Positions 17,149-26,928 of a stretch of 36,075 nt of DNA are shown here, in pieces. The number at the start of each line of letters is the position of its first letter. Position 1 is the first letter of the stretch. The position numbers and the translations under genes were made by a program. Origin of the DNA: Hyphomicrobiales bacterium (GTDB taxonomy: Bacteria; Pseudomonadota; Alphaproteobacteria; Rhizobiales; NORP267); contig JAUYJB010000145.1 in NCBI GenBank assembly GCA_030688605.1, positions 1 through 36,075 on the forward strand. The letters run 5' to 3'. The notes under the pieces are model-generated. The model did no database searches. It had not been told where the DNA came from and saw only the letters and a program-made list of their open reading frames with translations.

Positions 17149-18402
17149 ATGGCGGGCTTCAAATCGGATTTCATGCGCGCGCTGTCCGAGCGCGGCTTCA
17201 TCCATCAATGCTCGCACCCGGACGCGCTCGACGCGGCAGCCCGTGCCGGCGGGCTTACCGCCTATGTCGGCTATGACTGCACCGCGCCGTCGCTCCATGT
17301 CGGCCATCTGCTTTCGATCATGACCCTGCGTTGGTTGCAGAAGTGCGGCGGAAAGCCGATCGCGCTAATGGGCGGCGGCACGACCAAGGTCGGCGACCCT
17401 TCCGGCCGGGACGAGACGCGCAAGCTTCTCACCTCGGCCGAGATCGACGCCAACATGGCCAGTATCAAAGAGACCTTTGCGCGCTTCTTGACCTTCGGCG
17501 AAAAACCCGGCGATGCGCTGATGGCCAACAATGCCGACTGGCTCGACCGTCTCAACTATATCGATTTCCTGCGCGACTATGGCCGCCACTTCACCATCAA
17601 TCGGATGCTGGCCTTCGAATCGGTCAAGCTCAGGCTCGACCGCGAGCAGCCGCTGACGTTCCTCGAATTCAACTACATGATCCTTCAGGCTTACGACTTC
17701 CTGGAGCTCAACCGCCGGCATGGCTGCACATTGCAGATGGGCGGCTCCGACCAGTGGGGCAATATCGTCAACGGCATCGAGCTCGCCCGCCGGGTCGAAG
17801 GCGCGCAGCTTTTCGCCCTGACGACGCCGCTCTTGGCGACCGCCTCGGGAGCCAAGATGGGCAAGACGGCCGCCGGCGCGGTGTGGCTCAACGCCGACAT
17901 GCTCGGTCCCTACGATTACTGGCAATATTGGCGCAACACCGAGGATGCCGATGTCGGGCGCTTTCTGCGCCTGTTCACCGAGCTGCCGCTCGACGAGATC
18001 GATCGCCTGGAGGCGCTCAAGGGCGAGGAGATCAACGAGGCCAAGAAGCTGCTGGCGAACGAGGCGACGGCGCTGCTGCACGGTCGCGAAGCAGCGGAAC
18101 TGGCCGAGGAAACCGCGCGCAAGACCTTCGAGGAAGGCACCCTCGGCGAGGGCCTCCCGAGCGTCGAGATCTCGCGCAACGAACTTCGTGGCGGTTATGG
18201 GCTGTTGCGGGCGCTGGTCTCCGCCAACCTGGCCAAGTCGAACGGCGAGGCGCGCCGCGCGGTCGAAGGTGGCGGCGTCAGGGTCAACGACATAGCGGTT
18301 TCCGATGCCCGGATGACGCTGACCCCCGAGGCCTTGACGCGCGAGGGGGTGATCAAGCTGTCGGTCGGCAAGAAGCGCCACGCGCTGCTGCGCGCCGTCT
18401 AG
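17149..18402 (+). CDS. tyrS: Tyrosine-tRNA ligase
   Basis: This class I aminoacyl-tRNA synthetase charges tRNA-Tyr. The 417-residue product has the HIGH-type motif HVGH (50-53) within [15 protein letters not shown], the tyrosine-pocket region YMILQAYDF and GGSDQWGNI, and the KMSKS-type loop KMGKTAAG (from residue 236). An S4-like RNA-binding domain closes the protein ([12 protein letters not shown]). The length fits TyrS. The start has AGAAAGG just upstream. It is divergent from anmK with about 97 bases between starts, and a short-chain dehydrogenase gene follows after 25 bases. Confidence 0.95.
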   Translation: MAGFKSDFMRALSERGFIHQCSHPDALDAAARAGGLTAYVGYDCTAPSLHVGHLLSIMTLRWLQKCGGKPIALMGGGTTKVGDPSGRDETRKLLTSAEIDANMASIKETFARFLTFGEKPGDALMANNADWLDRLNYIDFLRDYGRHFTINRMLAFESVKLRLDREQPLTFLEFNYMILQAYDFLELNRRHGCTLQMGGSDQWGNIVNGIELARRVEGAQLFALTTPLLATASGAKMGKTAAGAVWLNADMLGPYDYWQYWRNTEDADVGRFLRLFTELPLDEIDRLEALKGEEINEAKKLLANEATALLHGREAAELAEETARKTFEEGTLGEGLPSVEISRNELRGGYGLLRALVSANLAKSNGEARRAVEGGGVRVNDIAVSDARMTLTPEALTREGVIKLSVGKKRHALLRAV

Positions 18403-18427
18403 AAAAATTCGTCAGGGCGAGAAGATC

Positions 18428-19090
18428 TTGGCACGCATTGTGGTCACGGGAGCCAATCGGGGCATCGGCCTTGAACTGGCGCGCCATCTCGCCGTGCGCG
18501 GAGACGAGGTCGTCGCGGCGTGCCGCTCCGCTTCGCCGCAGCTCAAGGCGCTGCAGGTCGAGAGTCACGAAGGCGTGGATGTGACCGACGAGGCCTCCGT
18601 GCGGCGGTTCGCGCAAGCGGTTGCCGGCAAACCCGTCGATATCCTGATCAACAATGCCGGCATTCTGAGCCACGAGACGCTGGAAGATCTCGACTTCGAC
18701 CGTATGCGGCGCCAGTTCGAGGTCAACGCGCTTGGGCCGCTCCGTGTCACGGCGGCGCTGCTGGCGGCGCTGAAAAAGGGATCGAAGGTTGCCATCATCA
18801 CCAGCCGGATGGGCTCGCTGGCCGACAATACCTCTGGAGGGGCCTACGGTTACCGCGCCTCCAAGGCCGCGGCGAGTATGATCGGCGTCTCCCTTGCCCG
18901 CGATCTCAAACCGAAGGGGATTTCCGTCGTCATCCTTCACCCCGGCTACGTCAGAACCGAGATGACCGGCCGTACGGGGATGGTCGAGCCCGCCGACGCG
19001 GCCGCCAATTTGATTGCGCGGATCGACGAGCTGACGCTGCAGCGGACAGGCCAGTTCCTGCACGCCGAAGGCGCCCCGCTGCCCTGGTAG
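18428..19090 (+). CDS. Short-chain dehydrogenase/reductase, C-factor-like
   Basis: The 220-residue product is a classical short-chain dehydrogenase with a Rossmann fold: TGANRGIGLELA binds NAD(P), NNAGI lies near residue 76, the catalytic Ser is in IITSRMGS and the Tyr-Lys pair is in YRASKAA. It resembles the C-factor/csgA-like subgroup, but the substrate is not evident. The frame begins with TTG at 18428, giving MARIVVTGANRGIG, which is the standard N-terminus; no ATG or GTG lies suitably nearby except an internal GTG. The gene is 25 bases after tyrS and probably co-transcribed. It ends 12 bases from the stop of the convergent AsmA-like gene. Confidence 0.88.
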   Translation: MARIVVTGANRGIGLELARHLAVRGDEVVAACRSASPQLKALQVESHEGVDVTDEASVRRFAQAVAGKPVDILINNAGILSHETLEDLDFDRMRRQFEVNALGPLRVTAALLAALKKGSKVAIITSRMGSLADNTSGGAYGYRASKAAASMIGVSLARDLKPKGISVVILHPGYVRTEMTGRTGMVEPADAAANLIARIDELTLQRTGQFLHAEGAPLPW

Positions 19091-19102
19091 GGGGGGAACC
19101 GC

Positions 19103-22100
19103 TCATTGGATTTCGGGAGGCCTTGTGCGTGACGGCAATTCGCCTGTGGCCGGGTCCGCCGGCGCTGCGTCGGCACCGACGTCGACCGACGGCTGACCGA
19201 AATTGAAGATCTTGCGTAGGATCCCGGGCGTGACCACGGACAGCGGGTTGACCGTGACCTGGGGATCCGAGGTGGAGCCGGTGATGGCGAAGGTCAGCGC
19301 CACCAGGCCCTCATCCCGGCCGCCGATCAGGATCTGGCCCAGCACCGGTACGCGGCTGAGAAGATTGTTCAAGAGATAGGCGGGAATGAATGTGCCCTCG
19401 AGAGCGATGCGGTGCTCGGCGAAATCGATGGTGCCGCCCATGGTGGCGCCGACGCTGGGACCTCGGATCACCGACTCGCCGAGCTTGAACTGGCCCGGCC
19501 GCCGCTCGAATGGCATGCGCAGCCGGTCGAAGCGGATGCCGGCAGTCTGGACGCCGTTCTGCGGATTGCCGCGCTGGGTCGTCGCGGCTTGGTTGATGGT
19601 GGTGAGCACCGGCTCGTTCTGGATGCGGAAGTCGAATGCGTTCAACAGCCCCATTGTCGCCTCGCCCTCCTTGGCCGGCAGCTTCATGTCGAGCTGCAGC
19701 ACGCCGCCCTCGGCGCGCCGGTAAAGGCCGGAGAAGCGGAACGCCGCTCCGGCATCGTCGGCATCGACCCGCAGTTTGCGCGTGCCAGACCCGGCGGCTT
19801 CGGAAATCACAGTGCGGAAATTCGCCTGGCCTTGCAGCCGGCCGGTAATGTCGAGTTGGGATATCTGCCCCGAGGCGCTGACGAGATGGACGCGTGCGTC
19901 GGCCAAATAGGCGTCCTCTTGGCCGACGATACGATCGATCTCGGCCTCAAGCACGATGCGCGGACCGCCATCGGCCGGCTTGGCCTCGCCGTCCGCCTCC
20001 TCGTTGAGGCTCGTGACGCTGTCGACCAGCTCCCGCGCGTCGAACACCGCGCCCTTCAAGGCGAGATGCCATTCGCGCTTGGAGACCCGGTCGGCGGCAA
20101 GCGACATCTCGTCGCCGGGCTGCAGGACGAACTCGGCGAACCGGACCGTCTCGACGTCGCCGTCGGCGGCGACGACGACGCGGCCACGAATCTTGGTCCC
20201 GTCGCTGTCGAGGGCAAAATTGTCGAGCACATAGCCGCCGCCTCGCCGTTCGCTGGCGACGAAGGACAACTCCCCGGGCACGCCCTCCGGCTTGTCCCAG
20301 CCGAACGGGGTGCGGGTGACGGTTGCCTGCTTCAGATCGGCGATGATGTGCGTCCGCGTTTCGCCCTCGCGTCCCTTGCCGAGCGCGCCGTCGGGTTCGA
20401 ACTGGAAGCGCACGGGGCCGGTGAGATGCGGGAATTCGAGTCCGTACTCGCGCCGGTCCGCGTCGTTGAGCGTCATGGTGACGAAGAAACGCGCCGGATC
20501 GCTCTTGCTCTGCTCGAAGGGCAGGTACCACACGAGCCCCGCCGGCCGGCCCGCCACGAGCACTTCGCCCTTGGCGCTCAGCGTCTCATCCTTGACGCTG
20601 ATCAGCAACACGCCCTCGGCGAAGTCGCGGTCGGCGAAGACGCCGGCGCCGGAGAGCTCGTTCAGCTCCGCCTCGGAGCCGATGCGCACTTCATCCAGGG
20701 TCACGTCGTCAAGCAGCGGCAGATCCAGTTGCAGCGCCACCTCGCCGCGGCCGCTGAAGTCGGCGGGCGCGATGCCGACCCGGCCCGGATAGCCAAGCGG
20801 TTCATGGTCGAGCAGCTCGAGCAGGCCGGTGACGCCGCCTGTCACATTGACGGCAATCTCCCCGTTGGGAACCGGGTCGGCGATCTTGGGGACCAGGAAA
20901 CGGCCGCCGGAAAGCTCGAGCCGCTCTCCCGAGGCCAGCTCCACATGGGCGTTGTCAACATCGAGCGCGAAGAGGTCGCCGACGATCCGCGCACGGCCGT
21001 CCGCGCCGCGGATGAACGGCATCGGGCCAAGGTAGGACGTGACCAGGTTCCTGAAGCCGAAGTCGAGTTGCAGCGCCTCGTCGGGGATCGATCCGCCGGC
21101 CTCGATGCGCGCCAGGAGCCCGGGCGGAAAGTTGACCGAGAATGTGCCCCCGGTCACCTCGCCCGAACGGATGTTCTCGGCCACCCAGTCGCGCGCCCCG
21201 GGCGCCGCAAAGACCGGCCACACCGCCTTCAGCGTCCGTATCGGCATCGGCGCGAAGGTGCCCGACACCTTGACCGCCGGCGACCCCTCGGCCGCAGCGA
21301 CGGTCCCCGACAGGGCGACCACCGCCTCACCCGCGGCGAGCTCGCCGCGCTCCAGGCGCAACGCGCCGGTTGCGATGTCATAGCTTCCGGCAACACCGAT
21401 GCGCTCGACCGGAAGCGGCGGCTCGGCGACGTCCGACGATCCGAGCAGAACGTCATGCGCTTCAAGAACATAGTGCCAGGAATTGGCGTTTTCGTCGTCC
21501 GCGTTGAGCGGGTTGCCCGGCCCCGTGACGAGGCCGGAAAGCGTGATCTGCGTCTGCCTTGTCGCCAGCTCGGCCTTCTCTACGCCGATGACCCGGCTCG
21601 TGGCGTTGTAGGTGAGATGCAGCGCTCCCTCCTGGACCGGAATGCCAGGGCCGTCAACGCCCGGCGGCCGCAGCCGTCCGGCGCCGAGGAGCGCGGTGAA
21701 GGTGGCCGCATGGAGCGTGCCGTCGTCATCGAGATCGCCCGTGAATTCGGCGCTGACCGGAAGGTCGAGCGCTCGCAGGGGGGCGTATGCGTCGAACCCC
21801 TGTCCGATGAGGCGGGGCACCAAATCATCGAAGCGACCGGCGATGTGCAGTCCGTCGTCGCGGGCGCTCAAGGTCGCCTGCGCGCGCACGGCGATGATCT
21901 CATCGCCAAGGCCGATGTCGGCCTCAGCGCCAATTTGCAGGTCGCCATTGCTGCGCGTCACCACGACGCTGCCATTGGAAATTTCCCAGCGCCGGCCGAG
22001 GCGTTCATGAAAGAAGACCAATGTCGCGTGGCGGATGCCGATGGCGTCGAGCCCGGTCAGTTCGTTGCGGCCCTCGCCGGCGAGAACGGCCTTAATGAAG

Positions 22101-22705
22101 CGGATGCTTTGCTGCGCGGAGGGGGCAGCGCCCGCCGCGTCCGCGGCGGGCGCGTCGCGGCCGGCCGGGCTCTTCGCCGCATGAGGCGCGGGTGGTGTTT
22201 CGGCCAGGCTGACGGCGATGCGGCCACCCGGCTCATAGGCAACGGCGAGCCGCGGCCCGATCAGGTCGATGCTTCCCGCCACCACCCGCCCGAGCAGGAG
22301 CGGCATGAGCTTGAGGCCGATGGCGGCCTTGGGAGCCTCGCCGATAAGAGCGCCGTCGGCGTCGTGCAGCCGCAGCGATTTGAGCCGCAGCGACACCCCG
22401 GCGGCCGAATCGGATTTCTCCAGCACCGTGTCGCCGATGGCGACCGTATAGCCGCCGAGCTGCGCATTGACCGCTCGCTCGATGGGGGCGGTCAGGAAGC
22501 TCACTGAAATCTCGCCTTTTGACAATTGCCACGCGAAGAGGGCGACCGCGACGCCGGCCACGATGGCCACCCCGGCGATCGTCTCCAGGACGATTCGGCT
22601 GGCGCGGCGGCTTCTGACGTGGATGCGATGCCTGCTCAGCCAGGCTCCAAGCCAGCTCTTCTTGCTGCGTCTCTTGCTGGACTTCCTTCTGGGCCTATTC
22701 CCCAT
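19103..22705 (-). CDS. AsmA/YhdP-like envelope protein (DUF3971 and AsmA-like C-terminal domains)
   Basis: The 1200-residue product has a very basic N-terminus, one membrane segment (about residues 40-60, IVLETIAGVAIVAGVAVALFAW split) and a long periplasmic beta-rich region. The central part resembles DUF3971 and the end (TINQAATTQRGN, GGTIDFAEHRIALEGTFIPAYLLNNLL, GLVALTFAITGSTSDPQVTVNPLS in pieces) is the AsmA-like C-terminal domain found in YhdP. Proteins of this group span the periplasm as hydrophobic grooves and help move phospholipids to the outer membrane. That role is inferred from family. ATG 22705 with GAGAG upstream is preferred over an in-frame start at 22744. The last about 30 residues are acidic and Pro/Ala-rich. 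Confidence 0.85.
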   Translation of the reverse strand: MGNRPRRKSSKRRSKKSWLGAWLSRHRIHVRSRRASRIVLETIAGVAIVAGVAVALFAWQLSKGEISVSFLTAPIERAVNAQLGGYTVAIGDTVLEKSDSAAGVSLRLKSLRLHDADGALIGEAPKAAIGLKLMPLLLGRVVAGSIDLIGPRLAVAYEPGGRIAVSLAETPPAPHAAKSPAGRDAPAADAAGAAPSAQQSIRFIKAVLAGEGRNELTGLDAIGIRHATLVFFHERLGRRWEISNGSVVVTRSNGDLQIGAEADIGLGDEIIAVRAQATLSARDDGLHIAGRFDDLVPRLIGQGFDAYAPLRALDLPVSAEFTGDLDDDGTLHAATFTALLGAGRLRPPGVDGPGIPVQEGALHLTYNATSRVIGVEKAELATRQTQITLSGLVTGPGNPLNADDENANSWHYVLEAHDVLLGSSDVAEPPLPVERIGVAGSYDIATGALRLERGELAAGEAVVALSGTVAAAEGSPAVKVSGTFAPMPIRTLKAVWPVFAAPGARDWVAENIRSGEVTGGTFSVNFPPGLLARIEAGGSIPDEALQLDFGFRNLVTSYLGPMPFIRGADGRARIVGDLFALDVDNAHVELASGERLELSGGRFLVPKIADPVPNGEIAVNVTGGVTGLLELLDHEPLGYPGRVGIAPADFSGRGEVALQLDLPLLDDVTLDEVRIGSEAELNELSGAGVFADRDFAEGVLLISVKDETLSAKGEVLVAGRPAGLVWYLPFEQSKSDPARFFVTMTLNDADRREYGLEFPHLTGPVRFQFEPDGALGKGREGETRTHIIADLKQATVTRTPFGWDKPEGVPGELSFVASERRGGGYVLDNFALDSDGTKIRGRVVVAADGDVETVRFAEFVLQPGDEMSLAADRVSKREWHLALKGAVFDARELVDSVTSLNEEADGEAKPADGGPRIVLEAEIDRIVGQEDAYLADARVHLVSASGQISQLDITGRLQGQANFRTVISEAAGSGTRKLRVDADDAGAAFRFSGLYRRAEGGVLQLDMKLPAKEGEATMGLLNAFDFRIQNEPVLTTINQAATTQRGNPQNGVQTAGIRFDRLRMPFERRPGQFKLGESVIRGPSVGATMGGTIDFAEHRIALEGTFIPAYLLNNLLSRVPVLGQILIGGRDEGLVALTFAITGSTSDPQVTVNPLSVVTPGILRKIFNFGQPSVDVGADAAPADPATGELPSRTRPPEIQ

Positions 22706-22947
22706 GCAATCTCTCGCCAATCCGCGTCCCGGTTCTTCGGGCACCCATGGACCGCGCGCCTACCGGCGCCGGTCGCAGAAAGCGCGGCCTCGGCGGTAAC
22801 GCCAGCCGCCCCATCCTCGCCCACCTTTGCCGATTTCCTCTGATTGCGGTTTCAGTTTCAGTTAAGGATGGCCGCTCTCGCCCATCGTAAGGCACAGTCC
22901 ACAGAATTACGAGGAACCATCCAACAATGACGAAAGGAAGGCACGAA

Positions 22948-23421
22948 ATGGTTAAGACGCTGGCCGAAGGCGATCCGGCGCCGGAGATTGAGCTTCCTGC
23001 CGATGGCGGCGCCTCATTCAGTCTCGCAGCGCTTAAGGGCCGCAAGGTGGCGGTCTATTTCTATCCCAAGGACGACACGCCCGGCTGCACCGCCGAGGCG
23101 ATCGACTTTTCCGCGCTCCGCGACGCCTTCGCCGCGGCGGACACGGAGGTGGTCGGCATCTCTACCGATTCCGCCCGCTCCCACGATGCGTTCAAGAACA
23201 AGCATAGCCTCGGCCTCACGCTGGCCGCCGACGAGGAAAAGAACGTGGTTCAGGCCTATGGCGTGTGGGGCGAAAAAAGCATGTACGGCCGCACATTCAT
23301 GGGCGTCGTGCGGTCCACCTTCCTGATCGATCGGCAGGGGCGGATCGCCCGCATCTGGCGCAAGGTCAAGGTGACGGGTCACGCGGCGGAAGTGCTGAAG
23401 GCGGCACGCGCCCTTGCTTGA
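22948..23421 (+). CDS. bcp: Thioredoxin-dependent peroxiredoxin, Bcp/PrxQ family, single cysteine
   Basis: The 157-residue product reduces hydrogen peroxide and organic hydroperoxides. The peroxidatic Cys47 sits in PKDDTPGCTAEAIDF, with the Thr and Arg (VRSTFLID) expected in the active site. Escherichia coli Bcp has a resolving Cys five residues later; here that position is Ile and there is no other cysteine in the protein, so it should work as a 1-Cys enzyme needing an external thiol. The frame opens at 22927, but ATG 22948 has a strong AAGGAAGG ribosome site and gives the normal N-terminus. It is divergent from the AsmA-like gene. Confidence 0.92.
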   Translation: MVKTLAEGDPAPEIELPADGGASFSLAALKGRKVAVYFYPKDDTPGCTAEAIDFSALRDAFAAADTEVVGISTDSARSHDAFKNKHSLGLTLAADEEKNVVQAYGVWGEKSMYGRTFMGVVRSTFLIDRQGRIARIWRKVKVTGHAAEVLKAARALA

Positions 23422-23525
23422 GGCCCAGGCCGGCTATTTTCCGAATTCTTAACCTTAACAGGGAATATTCGGCGCAACCGGGGCTTGGGGAGCCTCAACC
23501 TGTTGGTTAATGCGCCGAGTGATCG

Positions 23526-24884
23526 ATGTTTGATTCCACGTTGTGCTGTCGAGTTCCCGCACCTATCCGAAAACTCATCGGGTCCGCCGCGCCCCGCCGC
23601 CCGGCCGAAGCCAGCGAAAGCAGCCCCTGGCGGGCGCGCGACTGGCAGGCCTCCGCCTGCACGAGCCGCTGGCCGACGGCAATCGTATCGTTCGCCGTCT
23701 TCACCGCGACCGTCTGGGGGATTGCCGCAACCGCCTTTCTCATCATGCGCAACGATCAGGTCGCCGAAAGCGTCCAACAGCGGGTCGCGATGCAATCGGC
23801 CTATGAGGAGCGCATCAGTCGGCTGCGCTCGGAGGTCGACGCGGTCAATTCGCGGCTGATGCTCGACCAGGACTCCTTCGATGCCAAGCTGGAGGCGCTG
23901 CGCCAGCGTCAGGCCTTGCTGGAGCGCCGTCAGACCGAGCTTGCCGGCCTCCTCGACGGGGCCCGCCACCCGGCGCTTGCGGCAATTTCCGGGATCATGG
24001 CGGCGGACGCGGCGGACATCCTTCCCACGAGCGCAAGCAACACCGAGACGTCGCGCGAGATCCGCCTCGAGTTTCCGGTCCGGGGCGGTCCGATGGAGCC
24101 GGCCGCGGACCAGACGGCCGCAAGCAACGCGGCCGAGCACGCGCTGATGCGGCTATCGCAATCGCAGGACCGGCTCGAGGCCGCGCAGCAGGCGATCCTC
24201 GACGGTCTCGAGGCAAGCGCCGCCGCGGTGGCCAATACCATCGAGAAAACCGTCGCCGATCTCGGCTTCGACGCCAGGGCGTTCGCCCCGCAGCCGATCT
24301 CATCGGCGCCGGCGGTCGCGGCGGCTGCCTCGCTCGGCGGACCCTTCGTTCCGGTGCCGCTTTCCGGCCCCGAAGCCAAACCGCCCTTCGAGCGCCAGGT
24401 CGGGCGCGTGCGCACCGGCATCGCCCGCTCCGTCGGGCTTTATGACGACCTAGTTGCCCTGCCGCTGCGCGGACCGCTTGGCAACGACCGCGACGTGAGT
24501 AGCGGCTTCGGGGAGCGCCGCGATCCGTTCCTCGGCTCGATGGCACTGCATGCCGGGCTCGATTTCCCCGCCAACCGCGGCGCCGACGTTCGCGCCACCG
24601 CCGACGGCGTGGTGACGATCGCCCGGCTCTATGCCAGTTACGGTAAGATGATCGAGATTGAGCACGGGAACGGCGTCTCGACCCGTTACGGACATCTCAG
24701 CTTCATCGCGGTGGCCGACGGCGAGCACGTCAAGGCCGGCGACATCATCGGCCGGGTCGGCACGACCGGGCGCTCCACGGGCCCGCACCTGCATTACGAG
24801 ACCCGCATTAACGGCGAGGCAATCGACCCGAACCGGTTCCTGTTGGCCGGCGACAGGTTCGTGGCAGCCATCGGCACGGATTAG
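23526..24884 (+). CDS. Membrane-anchored M23-family peptidoglycan endopeptidase
   Basis: The 452-residue product has a short cytoplasmic segment, one membrane helix (about 53-74), a periplasmic coiled coil (about 80-140, RISRLRSEVDAVNSRL, QRQALLERRQTELAGLL) and an M23 LytM domain at about 330-440. Zinc ligands look intact: HAGLDF supplies His and Asp and GPHLHYE supplies the HxH pair, so it should be a working metalloprotease that cuts peptide cross-links, unlike EnvC/NlpD-type activators. ATG 23526 follows a short intergenic region with two TTAA motifs only two bases apart. The neighbourhood (AsmA-like, hydrolase, and further on PBP1A and amidase) is envelope-related. Confidence 0.88.
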   Translation: MFDSTLCCRVPAPIRKLIGSAAPRRPAEASESSPWRARDWQASACTSRWPTAIVSFAVFTATVWGIAATAFLIMRNDQVAESVQQRVAMQSAYEERISRLRSEVDAVNSRLMLDQDSFDAKLEALRQRQALLERRQTELAGLLDGARHPALAAISGIMAADAADILPTSASNTETSREIRLEFPVRGGPMEPAADQTAASNAAEHALMRLSQSQDRLEAAQQAILDGLEASAAAVANTIEKTVADLGFDARAFAPQPISSAPAVAAAASLGGPFVPVPLSGPEAKPPFERQVGRVRTGIARSVGLYDDLVALPLRGPLGNDRDVSSGFGERRDPFLGSMALHAGLDFPANRGADVRATADGVVTIARLYASYGKMIEIEHGNGVSTRYGHLSFIAVADGEHVKAGDIIGRVGTTGRSTGPHLHYETRINGEAIDPNRFLLAGDRFVAAIGTD

Positions 24885-24909
24885 GCTGTATCATCGCCAA
24901 GGGTAAACG

Positions 24910-25782
24910 GTGGGCGCAGGTTCACGCGAGCCTGCGGTAGCTTCCATGTTTTCGAGCGCGATATGGTCCCTTATCCTTTTGATTTTGGGCGCTTATCTGG
25001 CCCTGGCGTTGCTTGCGTTCCTGTTCCAGGCCCATCTCGTCTATTTCCCCAATGTCCCGTCCCGCGCCCTTGCCGCGACCCCGGAGAGCGCCGGTCTCGG
25101 CTATGAAACGGTAGATTTCGCGGCCGATGACGGCATCCGCCTCAATGGCTGGTTCCTGCCGGGTCCCGCCGAGACGCGTGCGACCCTGCTGTTCTGTCAC
25201 GGCAATGCCGGCAACATCTCGCACCGGCTCGACTCGCTGAACATCTTTCACGATCTCGGATTTGCCGTCTTCATTTTCGATTATCGCGGCTACGGCGACA
25301 GCGCAGGGACGGCGTCGGAACAGGGCACCTATCTTGATGCCGAAGCCGCATGGCGGTATCTGACCGACGAGCGCGGCGTTCGGCCGGACGATATCGTCAT
25401 CTTCGGGCGCTCGCTTGGTGCCGCCGTCGCCGCCCATCTCGCCAACCGGCATGCGCCCAAGGCGCTGATCCTGGAATCCGGCTTCACCTCCGCGCCCGAC
25501 CTCGCGGCGCAGGTCTACTGGTTCCTGCCGGTGCGCTGGCTGTCGCGCTTCGCCTACGCCACCGCGGCGTATCTTGCGCAGGTGCACGCGCCGGTGCTCA
25601 TCATCCACAGCGTCGATGACGACATTATCCCGGTCCGGCACGGGCGGGCCCTGTTCGCGGCGGCCAACGAGCCGAAGCAATTGCTGGAAATGAGGGGCGA
25701 CCACAATCAGGGCTTCCTGATCAGCGGCCACGCCTATGTCGAGGGTATCGATGCCTTCCTGAAGACGCATCTCGGGCGCTGA
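24910..25782 (+). CDS. Membrane-anchored alpha/beta hydrolase (BEM46/ABHD13-like)
   Basis: The 290-residue product has an N-terminal membrane helix (about 17-38, SLILLILGAYLALALLAFLF) and an alpha/beta hydrolase domain of the BEM46/ABHD13 type. Motifs are LLFCHGNAGNISHRL (oxyanion region), FDYRGYGDS, the nucleophile elbow FGRSLGAAVA, the acid in HSVDDDIIPVRHG and the His in GDHNQGF. The substrate is unknown; such proteins are often esterases or thioesterases on the periplasmic or cytoplasmic face. The GTG at 24910 has AAGGG six bases upstream; ATG 24946, which lacks a good ribosome site, would remove 12 residues and still leave the helix. Confidence 0.85.
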   Translation: MGAGSREPAVASMFSSAIWSLILLILGAYLALALLAFLFQAHLVYFPNVPSRALAATPESAGLGYETVDFAADDGIRLNGWFLPGPAETRATLLFCHGNAGNISHRLDSLNIFHDLGFAVFIFDYRGYGDSAGTASEQGTYLDAEAAWRYLTDERGVRPDDIVIFGRSLGAAVAAHLANRHAPKALILESGFTSAPDLAAQVYWFLPVRWLSRFAYATAAYLAQVHAPVLIIHSVDDDIIPVRHGRALFAAANEPKQLLEMRGDHNQGFLISGHAYVEGIDAFLKTHLGR

Positions 25783-25796
25783 AGTCCGCCGCGCCC

Positions 25797-26928
25797 CTAA
25801 TCCAGATCCTTGACCCGCTCCCCGCCCTCGCCCTGGACGCGGGCGGCAAGCGCCGCGGCCAAGAAATCGTCGAGGTCGCCGTCGAGCACCGAGGTCGGGT
25901 TGGTGTTCTCGATGCCGGTGCGCAGATCCTTGACCAGCTGATAGGGCTGCAGCACGTAGGATCGGATCTGGTGTCCCCAGCCGATCTCGGTCTTGGAGGC
26001 GGCCTGCGCCTCGGCCTCCTCTTCCCGTCGCTCGAGCTCGGCCTCATAGAGGCGGGCGCGCAGCATCGCCCAGGCGGTGGCCCGGTTCTTGTGCTGCGAG
26101 CGCTCGTTCTGGCATTGGACGACGATGCCAGTGGGAATGTGGGTGATGCGCACCGCCGAATCGGTGGTGTTGACGTGCTGGCCACCGGCGCCGGAGGCGC
26201 GGTAGGTGTCGATCCGCACGTCGCTTTCGGAGACTTCGATGTCGATGGTCTCGTCGACGACGGGATAGACCCAGACGCTGGCAAAGCTCGTATGGCGGCG
26301 CGCGTTGGCATCGAACGGCGAGATGCGCACCAGCCGGTGGACGCCCGATTCGGTCTTCAGCCAGCCATAGGCGTTGTGCCCCTTGACCTGCAGCGTCGCC
26401 GATTTCAGCCCCGCCTCCTCGCCGGCGCTCGCCTGGATCATCTCCACCTTGTAGCTCTTGGCCTCGGCCCAGCGCATATACATGCGCGCCAGCATCTGCG
26501 CCCAGTCCTGGCTTTCCGTGCCGCCGGCGCCGGCATGGACCTCGAGATAGGCGTCGTTGGCGTCGGCCTCGCCGGAGAGCAGCGTCTCGAGCTCCCGTTT
26601 TGCCGCGTCCCGGGCGAGCTTGCGCAGGCTTTCGAGCGCCTCCTCGGCAACCGTCTCGTCGCCTTCCTCCTCGGCAAGCTCGATCAGGCCGACGGCGTCG
26701 TTGAGCTCGTTCTCAAGGTCGGTACAGGCGGAAATCTCCTCTTCCAGCCGCTGGCGCTCGCGCATGACCTGCTGCGCGGCCTGCGGGTCGTCCCACAGAT
26801 CGGGTGCCTCCACCCTGGCGTTCAGTTCGGCAAGCCGGGCGTTGGCCTTGTCCCAGTCAAAGATGCCTCCTCAGGAGTTTGAGCGACTCCTTGATCTGAT
26901 CGACCAGAATCTGCGCTTCAGCACGCAT
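25797..26928 (-). CDS. prfB: Peptide chain release factor 2, with programmed +1 frameshift
   Basis: RF2 terminates translation at UGA and UAA. The main frame (26858-25797) holds the SPF tripeptide for stop recognition in [12 protein letters not shown] and GGQ in [13 protein letters not shown] for peptide release. An upstream 23-codon frame starts at ATG 26928 ([20 protein letters not shown]) and ends at TGA 26859-26857. The join has AGGAGG (26871-26866), three bases, then CTT TGA C, the classical prfB shift site, so ribosomes must slip +1 at CTT to read Asp-Trp-Asp next. The product is 376 residues, normal for RF2. The gene autoregulates: scarce RF2 means slower termination and more shifting. 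It is not a pseudogene. Confidence 0.95.
26856..26871 (-). promoter_or_regulatory. Programmed +1 ribosomal frameshift site in prfB
   Basis: Reading leftward: AGGAGG (26871-26866) acts as an internal Shine-Dalgarno, CAT is the 3-base spacer, CTT (26862-26860) is the slippery codon and TGA C (26859-26856) is the poor-context stop. The spacing is the same as in the Escherichia coli prfB site. Skipping T26859 restores the main frame from 26858. Confidence 0.93.

Noticed and set aside
17052-17201. Longer N-terminus for AnmK
   Set aside because: It would run across the divergent promoter region and past the tyrS start, and adds nothing like AnmK.
19412-22507. 1031-codon open frame antisense to the AsmA-like gene
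   Set aside because: Composition is Arg/Ala/Gly/Asp-rich without structure; the opposite strand has a membrane helix and family motifs.
23449-23458. CtrA site before the M23 peptidase gene
   Set aside because: The two TTAA motifs are only two bases apart rather than seven.
25797-26813. prfB as a truncated gene or pseudogene
   Set aside because: The missing N-terminus lies in another frame joined by a classical AGGAGG-CAT-CTT-TGA-C shift site.
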